A stretch of 13,654 bases of DNA, taken from positions 1-13,654 of the forward strand of contig JAGBYC010000161.1 in the NCBI GenBank assembly GCA_017628935.1. The letters run 5' to 3'. This stretch comes from Clostridia bacterium (GTDB lineage Bacteria; Bacillota; Clostridia; Christensenellales; Borkfalkiaceae). Each line of letters opens with the position of its first letter. The stretch's first letter is position 1. The position numbers and the translations under genes were made by a program. Below the pieces are notes generated by a model. That model saw nothing but the letters and a program-made list of their open reading frames with translations, was not told the origin of the DNA and ran no database searches. Positions 1-6,566 of the stretch are shown here, in pieces.

Positions 1-132
1 GACACTATTGGTGACACTCGTAAAGACGTAGTTGGCGTAGCGCTTGATATCTTTATTAAAATGATGTCTACCGTAGCAACAACTTTATTCGTAGTAATAG
101 CAGCGTTAAGTGCGCTTATCGGCATACTTTAA
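1..132 (+). CDS. hppA: Membrane-bound (ion-translocating) pyrophosphatase, C-terminal fragment
   Basis: Only the last 43 residues and the TAA stop (130-132) are inside the window; the 5' end lies outside. The fragment begins DTIGDTRKDVVGVALDIFIK and continues into a hydrophobic tail. It resembles the conserved C-terminal end of membrane-bound pyrophosphatases, where a GDxxGDxxKDxxGxxLxIxIKxMS segment precedes the last transmembrane helix. These integral membrane enzymes hydrolyse pyrophosphate and pump Na+ and/or H+. Which ion is pumped cannot be judged from this fragment. The gene is followed directly by repeated terminator modules, so it probably ends its transcription unit. The call rests on recalled family similarity over a short segment. 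Confidence 0.75.
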   Translation, partial: DTIGDTRKDVVGVALDIFIKMMSTVATTLFVVIAALSALIGIL

Positions 133-141
133 AAGCTTATT

Positions 142-238
142 AACGGCGCAATACTTTGTTTCATCAAAAAGGGTAGTCCACAATGACCAACAAGGTCTAT
201 TGTGACCTACCTTTTTTTCGCGACTTGTCTTGCTTGTT
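142..238 (+). repeat. Dispersed 97-bp repeat, copy 1 (downstream of hppA)
   Basis: Read by eye, this aligns without gaps to 10127-10223 with four mismatches. It contains the GACC-AACAA-GGTC hairpin terminator and the first core motif (CTTGTCTTGCTTGTT). Two of the four differences lie in the two arms of the terminator stem, and each changes Watson-Crick pairs to wobble pairs or back, so the pairing is kept. Confidence 0.85.
166..218 (+). terminator. Intrinsic terminator of hppA, GACC-AACAA-GGTC hairpin
   Basis: The outer stem is GGTAG (172-176) with CTACC (207-211), flanked by A and T runs. A 2x2 internal loop follows, then CACAAT (179-184) pairs with ATTGTG (199-204). The apical stem GACC (185-188) pairs with GGTC (194-197) around the loop AACAA, with T198 bulged. 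A run of seven T follows (212-218). It starts 34 bp after the hppA stop. Confidence 0.85.
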
Positions 239-376
239 ACTAAACTTTTAGATTGTTTAATACACAACCAACAAGGTCTATTGAAACCAAAAAATTTTAT
301 GAGCCTTGCCTAACTTGTTTCTAACACTTTAGTAAAAAAAACATAAAAACGCCTGTGAGAAATCACGGGCTTTTTT
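219..376 (+). repeat. ~157-bp terminator-repeat unit 1
   Basis: Unit order: core A (222-251), an apical hairpin element with CCAACAAGG at 268-276, an A/T palindrome (AAAATTTT, 291-298), core B (303-332), and an intrinsic terminator ending at 376. Core A and core B are diverged copies of each other (GCCTYGYCTWRCTTGTT then NCTAA). Positions 222-341 align without gaps to 5493-5612. Confidence 0.8.
345..376 (+). terminator. Intrinsic terminator with GAAA tetraloop
   Basis: GCCTGTGA (351-358) pairs with TCACGGGC (363-370), including one wobble pair, around a GAAA tetraloop, followed by six T (371-376). An A-run precedes it. The block 342-378 is identical to 5455-5491. Confidence 0.85.
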
Positions 377-533
377 CGTGCCTTGTCTTGCTTGTTCCTA
401 AACTTTTAATTGGTTAACAAACAATTAGCAAGGTTAATTGTGTCCAAAATATTTTGTGAGCCTCGCCTAACTTGTTTCTAACACTTTAGTAAAAAACAAC
501 AAAACAAAAGCACGGTTAATTCCGTGCTTTTTT
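377..533 (+). repeat. ~157-bp terminator-repeat unit 2
   Basis: Same layout as unit 1: core A (380-409), an apical element with the inverted repeat CAATTA-GCAAGGT-TAATTG (422-440), a perfect 12-bp palindrome CAAAATATTTTG (445-456), core B (460-490) and a terminator. Positions 429-498 are identical over 70 bp to 5387-5456. The terminator stem differs from that of unit 1 although the flanks are conserved. Confidence 0.8.
506..533 (+). terminator. Intrinsic terminator upstream of the frr promoter
   Basis: AAAAGCACGG (506-515) pairs with CCGTGCTTTT (522-531) around a TTAATT loop, ending in a run of six T (528-533). It is the third + strand terminator in a row and ends 50 bp before the frr -35 box. 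Confidence 0.85.
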
Positions 534-582
534 GTATTTATACTAAAATTTAGCTTAAAAGGGTGTAAAAAGTAAAAATGTC

Positions 583-611
583 TTTACAAAATAGCAATTT
601 TTTAGTACAAT
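583..611 (+). promoter_or_regulatory. Sigma-A-type promoter of the frr-uppS-cdsA-dxr-rseP operon
   Basis: -35 TTTACA (583-588), 17-bp spacer, -10 TACAAT (606-611). The predicted transcription start is near 618, giving a leader of about 55 nt before the frr ATG at 673. The promoter sits just downstream of the last repeat-associated terminator. Confidence 0.75.
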
Positions 612-624
612 AAATATATGTAAA

Positions 625-653
625 ACGCGCGCTATGCACGTACGCATACGCGT
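625..653 (+). promoter_or_regulatory. GC-rich hairpin in the frr leader
   Basis: TATGC (633-637) pairs with GCATA (644-648) around ACGTAC. ACGCG (625-629) pairs with CGCGT (649-653), leaving CGC (630-632) bulged. This 29-nt structure fills most of the predicted leader and ends 7 nt before the ribosome binding site (AAGGAG, 660-665). A role in transcript stability or translation control of frr is inferred, not shown. Confidence 0.45.
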
Positions 654-672
654 ATCTATAAGGAGTAATTTT

Positions 673-1245
673 ATGATAGAACTCGAAGAATTAGAAATGA
701 TGATGCTTGACGCTGAAGAAAGAATGGAAAAATCGCTTGACGTACTTAAAGGCGACGTATTGCAAATTCGTACGGGCAGAGCAAACCCACATATTTTAGA
801 TAAAATTCAAGTTGAAGCGTATGGTGGAATGAGCCCTATTAACCAACTTGGCAACGTATCTGCGCTTGACGCTCAATGCCTTGTTATCAACCCTTGGGAC
901 AAGTCGCTTTTAAAAAATATTGAAAAGGCTATACTTGTATCAAATATCGGCCTTACGCCTACTAACGACGGTGATAGAATTCGCCTTGTTTTCCCTATGA
1001 TGACAGACGAACGTCGTCGTGAACTTGTTCGCCAAGTTAAAAAAATGGGTGAAGACGGTAAAGTTGCTATTCGTAACATCCGTCGCGACGTTTTAGATTC
1101 TTTCAAAAAACTTAACAAAAATAAAGAAATTACTGACGATATGTATTCTGGTTACGAAGCAGATATTGAAAAACTTACTTCAAAAACTATCGACGCTATC
1201 GACAAAGTTATTGCTGATAAAGAAAAGGACCTTTTAACTGTATAA
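673..1245 (+). CDS. frr: Ribosome recycling factor
   Basis: Cytoplasmic factor that, with EF-G, splits post-termination ribosomes so they can be reused. The 190-residue product has the family hallmarks: LQIRTGRANPHILD near the N terminus, a YGG...SPINQL segment, NPWD, a TPTNDGDRIRLVFPMMTDERR block, and a VAIRNIRRDVLDSFKK helix. The usual length is about 185 residues. The start at 673 is chosen because AAGGAG (660-665) lies 7 nt upstream and the protein then begins in the usual way before DAEERM; an in-frame ATG at 634 adds 13 residues with no ribosome binding site and lies inside the leader hairpin. The stop overlaps the uppS start by one base (TAATG), so translation is probably coupled. It is the first gene of a five-gene operon. 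Confidence 0.97.
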   Translation: MIELEELEMMMLDAEERMEKSLDVLKGDVLQIRTGRANPHILDKIQVEAYGGMSPINQLGNVSALDAQCLVINPWDKSLLKNIEKAILVSNIGLTPTNDGDRIRLVFPMMTDERRRELVRQVKKMGEDGKVAIRNIRRDVLDSFKKLNKNKEITDDMYSGYEADIEKLTSKTIDAIDKVIADKEKDLLTV

Positions 1246-1934
1246 TGGAAAGTAAAGTTATTCCAAGTCACGTAGGGTTTATAATGGACGGCAACGGACG
1301 TTGGGCAAAAGGCAAAGGTATGCCACGCAACTACGGGCACACTAAAGGCGCAAACAACGTTGACCTTGTCGTATCAAAATGTTTTGAAAAGGGTATAAAA
1401 GTTGTTTCTTTATACGCTTTTTCAACTGAAAACTGGACGCGACCTAAACAAGAAGTTGATAAAATTTTAGCACTTCTTCATAAGTTTTTAATTAAATACA
1501 CCAAAAAACTTATTACTAACCAAGTACGGCTTGTTATTTCGGGCGACCTTAACGTGTTGCCAGAAGAACTTGCCGTTCTTTGTCGTGAAAAAATGGAAAT
1601 TACCAAGAATTTTGAGGGTAAAATTTTAAATATCGCCTTAAATTACGGTGGTCGCCAAGAAATTCTTATGGCAGTTAACAACCTTTTAAAGCAAGGCAAA
1701 ACTGAAATTACTGAAGAAGATTTTATGCGTGAACTTTACACGGCAAATCTTCCTGATATCGACCTTATCGTTAGAACGAGTGGCGAACAACGTTTATCAA
1801 ACTTCTTCCCTTATCAAAGCGTGTACGCCGAACTTTATTTTACTAACGCGTACTGGCCTGATTTTAATGAAGAAGAACTTCAAAAAGCGCTTGACTGGTA
1901 TGCCGAACGCAACCGTAGGTTTGGGGGTGTATAA
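1245..1934 (+). CDS. uppS: Isoprenyl transferase (undecaprenyl diphosphate synthase)
   Basis: Cytoplasmic cis-prenyltransferase that extends farnesyl diphosphate with isopentenyl diphosphate to undecaprenyl diphosphate, the lipid carrier for peptidoglycan and other wall polymers. The 229 residues show HVGFIMDGNGRWA near the N terminus, with the diphosphate- and Mg-binding Asp at residue 15. Other landmarks are LYAFSTENW, NYGGR, and the signature around RTSGEQRLSNF (Arg177, Arg183, Ser185) followed by AELYF. Length is close to the usual ~250. It has one-base TAATG overlaps with frr upstream and cdsA downstream. The same operon carries dxr, which supplies precursors for this enzyme. Confidence 0.96.
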   Translation: MESKVIPSHVGFIMDGNGRWAKGKGMPRNYGHTKGANNVDLVVSKCFEKGIKVVSLYAFSTENWTRPKQEVDKILALLHKFLIKYTKKLITNQVRLVISGDLNVLPEELAVLCREKMEITKNFEGKILNIALNYGGRQEILMAVNNLLKQGKTEITEEDFMRELYTANLPDIDLIVRTSGEQRLSNFFPYQSVYAELYFTNAYWPDFNEEELQKALDWYAERNRRFGGV

Positions 1935-2776
1935 TGCTTAAAAGAACAATTACGGGCTTTTTTATCGCCCTTGTAACCGTAGCGTTTTTCTTACTTAGAA
2001 TTTTAGTAGACTATCGCATTTTTGATATTTTAACTTACGGCATGGCTATCGTTGGCGCGTATGAAATTACTAAAGCGTTTAGCAATAAACTTACCCCGCT
2101 TAGAAAATATTTAGCGATAGGATTTCCTATTATAGTAATGCCATTTGTAACTTTTTTGCCAAATTACGCATTACAAATAGCCCTTTTATATTCGGCTATT
2201 ATCGTGCTTGTTATTATCTTTGATAATAAAGCAGAAGAAGGCGACGCGCTTAGTGGTATGGGGTTAACGTTATTTTCTGCCTACTACCCAACCGTGCCGC
2301 TTATAGCGTTACAACTTGCTAACGCTTTACCTAACGGCGTAGCGTTAATGGCAATACTTGCAGTATTTTTAGTTGCGCAGTTAACAGACGTATTCGCATA
2401 CCTTGTAGGCTCGCTTTTAAAGGGCAAAAAACTTATTCCGTCAATTAGTCCAAATAAAACGGTAAGTGGCGCAATAGGTGGGTTATTAGGCGGTATTTTA
2501 GGTAGTGTGCTTGCCTACTTTATATCAGTTTGGTGTGGCGAAGTTCCTTTCAAAAACGCCGAAACTTTTTCAATAATAATCTTTTTAATTTTCTCTGGCG
2601 CGTTACTTAGTATAGTTAACCAAGTGGGCGACCTTGTTGAAAGTTATATAAAGCGTAAAGTTGGCTTAAAAGATATGGGCAATATCTTCCCTGGTCACGG
2701 TGGTATGCTTGATAGAGTTGATGGATTATCTTTCGTTAGCTTAGTAACTTTTGTAATTTATTCATTTTTAGTATAA
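1934..2776 (+). CDS. cdsA: Phosphatidate cytidylyltransferase (CDP-diglyceride synthase)
   Basis: Integral membrane enzyme that converts phosphatidic acid and CTP to CDP-diacylglycerol, the branch point of phospholipid synthesis. The 280-residue protein has many hydrophobic helices. Near its C terminus (residues 237-263) it carries the complete CdsA signature: SYIKRKVGLKD followed by PGHGGMLDRVD. The conserved SISPNKTVSGAIGGLLGG segment precedes it. Length is normal for the family. Its start overlaps the uppS stop by one base (TAATG), and dxr follows after 19 bp. Confidence 0.96.
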   Translation: MLKRTITGFFIALVTVAFFLLRILVDYRIFDILTYGMAIVGAYEITKAFSNKLTPLRKYLAIGFPIIVMPFVTFLPNYALQIALLYSAIIVLVIIFDNKAEEGDALSGMGLTLFSAYYPTVPLIALQLANALPNGVALMAILAVFLVAQLTDVFAYLVGSLLKGKKLIPSISPNKTVSGAIGGLLGGILGSVLAYFISVWCGEVPFKNAETFSIIIFLIFSGALLSIVNQVGDLVESYIKRKVGLKDMGNIFPGHGGMLDRVDGLSFVSLVTFVIYSFLV

Positions 2777-2795
2777 AAAAAGGATATACTTTATT

Positions 2796-3941
2796 ATGAT
2801 AAAAATAGCGCTATTAGGTAGTACGGGTTCGATAGGAACGCAAGTTTTAAACGTTGTCGACCGTTACCCTGATAAATTTAAAATAGTAAGTTTAGCGGCA
2901 GGAACTAACGCCGAACTTTTAGAAAAGCAAATTAACAAATATAAGCCACGCATAGCAACTATTGCCGATGCTAAATCGCTTTTCAAAATTCGCGAAGTGC
3001 CTAGCGAAACTTCACTTTATTACGGCGAAAACGCAAGTTTACACGCCGTTACTGAAGATGCCGACGTGGTGTTTTCAGCAATGGTGGGGTTTAGTGGTTT
3101 AAGTGCCGTTCATTACGCCGTTAGTCAAGGTAAAACGGTAGCGCTTGCTAATAAAGAAACGCTTGTTGCCGGTGGCGAAATTATAACTAACCTTGCTAAA
3201 CAAACGGGCAGTAAAATTATTCCCGTTGATAGCGAACACTCTGCAATATGGCAAGCGTTAAACTTTAACGCTGAAAAAGAGTTTAGTAAACTTATTATAA
3301 CTGCGTCGGGTGGGGCGTTTAGAAACAAAACGCTTAGCGAGCTTGAAACGGTAACAAGTTACGACGCGTTAAATCACCCAACTTGGAAGATGGGTAAAAA
3401 AATCACTATCGACTGTGCCACGATGATGAACAAGGCTTTTGAGGTTATTGAGGCTATGTGGCTTTTCAATGCTCCAAAAAGCAAAATCGACGTGCTTATT
3501 CACCCAGAAAGCATAGTGCATAGTATGGTAGAGTTTAGCGACGGTGCCGTTATTGCTCAAATGGGCGTACCGTCAATGGAACTTCCTATTCAACTTGCTT
3601 TAACTTATCCAAACAGGTTTGAAATTCCTAACAATACCTTAAATTTAGCAGGAAAAAGCCTTAATTTCTTACCGCTTGATAGAGAAAAATATCCTTGTTT
3701 TGCTATCAGCGAAAAGGCAATTGAAATGGGTTATAACTTTCCTTGCGCGTTAAGTGGTGCTGACGAAAGCGCCGTTGAACTTTTCTTACAAGGCAAGATA
3801 AAATATACTGAAATTGCTACCTATATTGAATACGCTTTATCTAAAACGGATAAACTTTCGGTAACTTACGATAATTTAGTTTATACCGACGGTATGGCGC
3901 GTAAATTAGTTAACGACTTATATTTAAAACGGAGTAAATAA
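2796..3941 (+). CDS. dxr: 1-deoxy-D-xylulose 5-phosphate reductoisomerase
   Basis: Cytoplasmic enzyme of the MEP isoprenoid pathway that rearranges and reduces DXP to 2-C-methyl-D-erythritol 4-phosphate with NADPH and a divalent metal. The 381 residues show the nucleotide-binding LGSTGSIG (residues 7-14), ANKETLVAGGE, the metal-site VDSEH (Asp145, Glu147), ASGGAF, His194 in NHPTWKMGK, and Glu216 in CATMMNKAFE. PESIVHSMVEF and GVPSMELPIQLAL follow. Residue 207 is Cys where the E. coli enzyme has the substrate-binding Ser222 (DSATMMNKGLE). An AAAGGA-like site lies about 10 nt before the ATG. The stop overlaps the next gene by one base. Confidence 0.96.
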   Translation: MIKIALLGSTGSIGTQVLNVVDRYPDKFKIVSLAAGTNAELLEKQINKYKPRIATIADAKSLFKIREVPSETSLYYGENASLHAVTEDADVVFSAMVGFSGLSAVHYAVSQGKTVALANKETLVAGGEIITNLAKQTGSKIIPVDSEHSAIWQALNFNAEKEFSKLIITASGGAFRNKTLSELETVTSYDALNHPTWKMGKKITIDCATMMNKAFEVIEAMWLFNAPKSKIDVLIHPESIVHSMVEFSDGAVIAQMGVPSMELPIQLALTYPNRFEIPNNTLNLAGKSLNFLPLDREKYPCFAISEKAIEMGYNFPCALSGADESAVELFLQGKIKYTEIATYIEYALSKTDKLSVTYDNLVYTDGMARKLVNDLYLKRSK

Positions 3942-5326
3942 TGAATTTATTATCTTTTGCAAGCGTTATGAGTACGATAGGCTCGGTTGCGCTTGCAATA
4001 TTAGTTTTGCTTTTAATGATAACGGTGCACGAATTAGGGCACTATATAGCAGGCAAAATTTTTAAATTTAAAATAAACGAATTTGCAATAGGTATGGGTC
4101 CTGCCATTTTCAAGCGCAAAAACGAAAAAACTGGCGAAGTTTTTTCAATTCGTATATTTCCACTTGGTGGTTATTGCGCGTTTGAAGGGGAAGATGAAGA
4201 CTTAGATTCGCCTAACGCTTTTAACAAAAAAGAGCCGTGGAAACGAATTATAGTTTTAATTGCCGGCGCAACTATGAACTTTATTTTAGGTTTAATTTTG
4301 CTTACCGTATGCGTTGGAGCGTACGGTCAGTCGGCTGTTGAAACTTACGATATTAAGCCGTCAACAAACGCTATTATTAGTGAAAATTCCCTTAAAAACG
4401 ATGACGTTATTTTAAAAATAAACGGCAAAAACATTTATATGGCAACTGACTTTACCAGTGTGCTTAAAGGCTTTAAAGAAGGCGATATAGTTGCCGTTGA
4501 AGTTAAAGACGCAACTGGTAAAAAAGTAACCCGTAACGTATATTTACGCAATGACCCCGTTGGCGAAAATTTAATTGACGTAATTCCGTCGTATACTGCG
4601 CTTGGTATTTCAACAATACAAAAAGTACAACCAACTGAAGAAAACTCTAAACTTAAATTGGGCGACTATATTATGGCGTTTAACGACGGCGACAACGGTA
4701 GTTTAGGAACGCCTATTTACTACGCAAGCGAATTAGTAGATAAAGCGCGTACCCTTTCGGTAGGCGATAAGTTAGAGTTTTACGTTCTAAGAACTGAAAA
4801 CGGCGAGAAAAAAAACGTATTAATTTCAGTTGATATTAACGATTCGTTTACGTCGTATAACGATACGGCAGTGCTTAGTTATATAGGCATTTTATCAACC
4901 GATACTTACCTTAAATATTCACCTAAAACTGTATACTTTACTTTCTTTGAAAGTATAGGTAGAGGGTTTGGTTATTCTATTAACGTTGGTGGAACTATTT
5001 TCACAACTCTTGGCGAACTTTTAACTGGTAAACTTGGTATAGAAAACGTTGGTGGGCCTATCACCACAATTACTGCCACAAGCGAAAGCATACGCCTTGG
5101 TGGAACACAATATTTGCTTGATATAGCAGGCTTTATAGGTATTAACCTTGCCGTGTTTAACTTATTACCTATTCCAGCACTTGACGGTAGCCGTGTAGTA
5201 TTTTGCGCTATTGAATGGATACGCAAAAAACCAGTAAACAGAAAAATTGAAGGTATTATCCACGCCGTTGGTATATTAGTATTATTAGGGTTTTCTATTT
5301 TAGTTGACATTTTACAACTATTCTAA
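3941..5326 (+). CDS. rseP: M50 site-2 zinc metalloprotease, RseP/RasP type
   Basis: Membrane-embedded protease that cleaves substrates such as anti-sigma factors or signal peptide remnants within the membrane. The 461-residue protein has an N-terminal helix carrying the zinc-binding HELGH (His30, Glu31, His34), a loop with GMGP and FPLGGYCAFEGE, and a second helix near residue 110. The central soluble part (about 125-300) looks like one or two PDZ domains. The C-terminal NLLPIPALDGSR motif (407-418) supplies the third metal ligand, Asp415. Length is at the long end of the family. The start overlaps the dxr stop by one base, and a GGAG (3931-3934) inside dxr serves as its binding site. Its position after dxr matches many Bacillota; ispG, often next, is absent here. 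Confidence 0.93.
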   Translation: MNLLSFASVMSTIGSVALAILVLLLMITVHELGHYIAGKIFKFKINEFAIGMGPAIFKRKNEKTGEVFSIRIFPLGGYCAFEGEDEDLDSPNAFNKKEPWKRIIVLIAGATMNFILGLILLTVCVGAYGQSAVETYDIKPSTNAIISENSLKNDDVILKINGKNIYMATDFTSVLKGFKEGDIVAVEVKDATGKKVTRNVYLRNDPVGENLIDVIPSYTALGISTIQKVQPTEENSKLKLGDYIMAFNDGDNGSLGTPIYYASELVDKARTLSVGDKLEFYVLRTENGEKKNVLISVDINDSFTSYNDTAVLSYIGILSTDTYLKYSPKTVYFTFFESIGRGFGYSINVGGTIFTTLGELLTGKLGIENVGGPITTITATSESIRLGGTQYLLDIAGFIGINLAVFNLLPIPALDGSRVVFCAIEWIRKKPVNRKIEGIIHAVGILVLLGFSILVDILQLF

Positions 5327-5379
5327 AGCGTTATAAACTGCGTTATGCGTCGTTTACTACAAAATATTATTGACCCCAA

Positions 5380-5489
5380 TAACCAACAAGGTTAATTGTG
5401 TCCAAAATATTTTGTGAGCCTCGCCTAACTTGTTTCTAACACTTTAGTAAAAAACATAAAAACGCCTGTGAGAAATCACGGGCTTTTTT
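5380..5489 (+). repeat. Terminator-repeat unit 3 (5' truncated)
   Basis: It starts within the apical element (AACC-AACAA-GGTT, 5381-5393), then has an A/T palindrome, core B (5418-5448) and a terminator. Positions 5387-5456 are identical to 429-498 of unit 2, and 5455-5491 are identical to 342-378 of unit 1, so it is a mosaic of the two upstream units. Confidence 0.8.
5458..5489 (+). terminator. Intrinsic terminator downstream of rseP
   Basis: GCCTGTGA (5464-5471) pairs with TCACGGGC (5476-5483) around a GAAA tetraloop, followed by six T (5484-5489). It is identical to the terminator at 345-376. Confidence 0.85.
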
Positions 5490-5646
5490 CGCGCCTCGTC
5501 TTGCTTGTTACTAAACTTTTAGACTGTTTAATAAACAATTAGCAAGGTCTATTGTAACCAAAAAATTTTATGAGCCTCGCCTAACTTGTTTCTAACACTT
5601 TAATAAAAATTATAAAAACGCTTTGCGAAAACGCAAGGCGTTTTTT
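5490..5646 (+). repeat. ~157-bp terminator-repeat unit 4
   Basis: Core A at 5493-5522, an apical element with AACAATTAGCAAGGTCTATT (5535-5554), an A/T palindrome, core B at 5574-5604, and a terminator ending at 5646. It aligns without gaps to 222-341 over its first 120 bp. The distance between its T-tract end and the preceding one is 157 bp. Confidence 0.8.
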
Positions 5647-5647
5647 A
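5613..5647 (+). terminator. Intrinsic terminator before the ecfA1 promoter
   Basis: AACGCTTTGCG (5617-5627) pairs with CGCAAGGCGTT (5632-5642), one wobble pair, around AAAA, ending in a run of six T (5641-5646). Confidence 0.85.
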
Positions 5648-5695
5648 TTAAAAAACGAAATTTAAGTTAAAAAATAGCCGTTCAAATAAAAACAG

Positions 5696-5724
5696 TTGTA
5701 AAAAGTAGTTAACTGTGCTAAAAT
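5696..5724 (+). promoter_or_regulatory. Promoter of ecfA1-ecfA2-ecfT-truA, apparently leaderless
   Basis: -35 TTGTAA (5696-5701), 17-bp spacer, -10 TAAAAT (5719-5724). The expected transcription start, about 7 nt after the -10, falls near 5731, two bases before the ecfA1 ATG at 5733. No ribosome binding site stands at a usable distance. Confidence 0.65.
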
Positions 5725-5732
5725 AATAAGGT

Positions 5733-6566
5733 ATGAAAGCAGTTGAAATTAAAAACTTATCTTTCAAATACGAAGAAGAAACTTCTTTCGTTATAAACAA
5801 CCTTTCGTTAACCGTTGAAAAGGGTGAATTTTTATGCGTTTTAGGTGAAAACGGTAGTGGCAAATCTACGTTAGCACGCCTAATAAACGGTCTTTTACCG
5901 TGCACTGATGGTGAAATTAAAGTTTTAGGCGTATCTACTAAAAACAAGGCTAACTTATACGAAGTTCGAAAAAACGTTGGTATGGTGTTTCAAAACCCTG
6001 ACAACCAAATGGTAGCCACTATTGTTGAAGACGATATTGCATTTGGTCCTGAAAACCTTGGCGTTCCACCTGCCGAAATAGGCGAGCGTATCGACTTTGC
6101 CTTAAAGGCAACGGATATGGAAGCCTTCCGTTACCATCAAGGTCAGCGCTTATCGGGTGGGCAAAAACAACGCATAGCAATAGCAGGCGCGCTTGCAGTA
6201 AAACCACAAATTTTAATTTTAGACGAATCTACTGCAATGCTTGACCCTAAAGGTAGACGCGAAGTGCTTTCAGTTGTTAAAAAACTTAACGAAGAAGGCA
6301 TTACCGTTATTGCCATTACGCATTATATGGACGAAGCCGTTATGGCAGATAGAGTAATAATAATGCACCGTGGCGAAATTGTTAAGCAAGGCACTCCACA
6401 TGAAATTTTTAGTTTAGGAAGCGAACTTTCGGCGTACGGGTTAGAAGTGCCACGCGCCGTATATATTAAAAACGAACTTAAAAAAGCAGGCTTACCTATA
6501 AGCGATAACGTTTTAACTGAAAACGAACTTTCTTTAGAATTATGCAAATTATTTCAAAAGGTTTAA
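5733..6566 (+). CDS. ecfA1: ECF transporter ATPase, EcfA1 subunit
   Basis: Cytoplasmic ATPase of the energy-coupling factor module that drives vitamin or metal uptake through exchangeable substrate-binding (S) proteins. The 277 residues have Walker A GENGSGKST (38-46), Q-loop FQNPDNQ, signature LSGGQ (140-144), Walker B ILILDE (Asp164, Glu165) and H-loop His197. The FQNPDNQ motif and the position upstream of a second ATPase and EcfT identify it as EcfA1. The start is the ATG just downstream of the predicted transcription start. The 3' end overlaps ecfA2 by 25 bp. No S component is encoded here, so this is probably a shared, multi-substrate module; the substrate cannot be told. Confidence 0.94.
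   Translation: MKAVEIKNLSFKYEEETSFVINNLSLTVEKGEFLCVLGENGSGKSTLARLINGLLPCTDGEIKVLGVSTKNKANLYEVRKNVGMVFQNPDNQMVATIVEDDIAFGPENLGVPPAEIGERIDFALKATDMEAFRYHQGQRLSGGQKQRIAIAGALAVKPQILILDESTAMLDPKGRREVLSVVKKLNEEGITVIAITHYMDEAVMADRVIIMHRGEIVKQGTPHEIFSLGSELSAYGLEVPRAVYIKNELKKAGLPISDNVLTENELSLELCKLFQKV

Larger units (their letters stand above)
133..582. other. Gene-free region of repeat modules and three tandem terminators
   Basis: No convincing gene is seen in either strand. The stretch holds a 97-bp segment (142-238) almost repeated at 10127-10223, two units of a ~157-bp repeat (219-376 and 377-533), and three intrinsic terminators whose T-tracts end at 218, 376 and 533. It lies between the 3' end of hppA and the frr promoter. 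All terminators point in the + direction, as expected for insulating frr from hppA transcription. Confidence 0.8.
5327..5690. other. Gene-free region of repeat modules and two terminators
   Basis: No gene is supported here. After about 50 bp of unassigned sequence, the region holds a 5'-truncated repeat unit (about 5380-5489) and a complete one (5490-5646), each ending in an intrinsic terminator, followed by AT-rich sequence leading to the ecfA1 promoter. It separates the rseP operon from the ECF transporter operon. The first clear terminator lies about 130 bp after the rseP stop. Confidence 0.8.

Noticed and set aside
184..253. Small ORF starting ATGACCAACAAGGTC, repeated at 10050 and 10169 with similar first codons (MTNKVY..DL)
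   Set aside because: The shared codons are exactly the conserved hairpin apex, stem changes follow base pairing and alter amino acids, and the three frames end differently. A terminator hairpin explains the conservation better than coding.
219..533. CRISPR array (cores recurring about every 80 bp)
   Set aside because: The cores are imperfect, alternate between two types, and the intervening sequences are themselves repeated hairpins rather than unique spacers; no cas genes are present.
133..582. IS or MITE insertion as explanation of the repeat block
   Set aside because: No terminal inverted repeats framing a whole unit, no target-site duplications and no transposase remnant were seen; the modules look tandem and mosaic rather than a single inserted element.
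634..672. Longer frr start at 634
   Set aside because: It lies inside the leader hairpin with no ribosome binding site, and adds 13 residues absent from the family; the ATG at 673 has AAGGAG.
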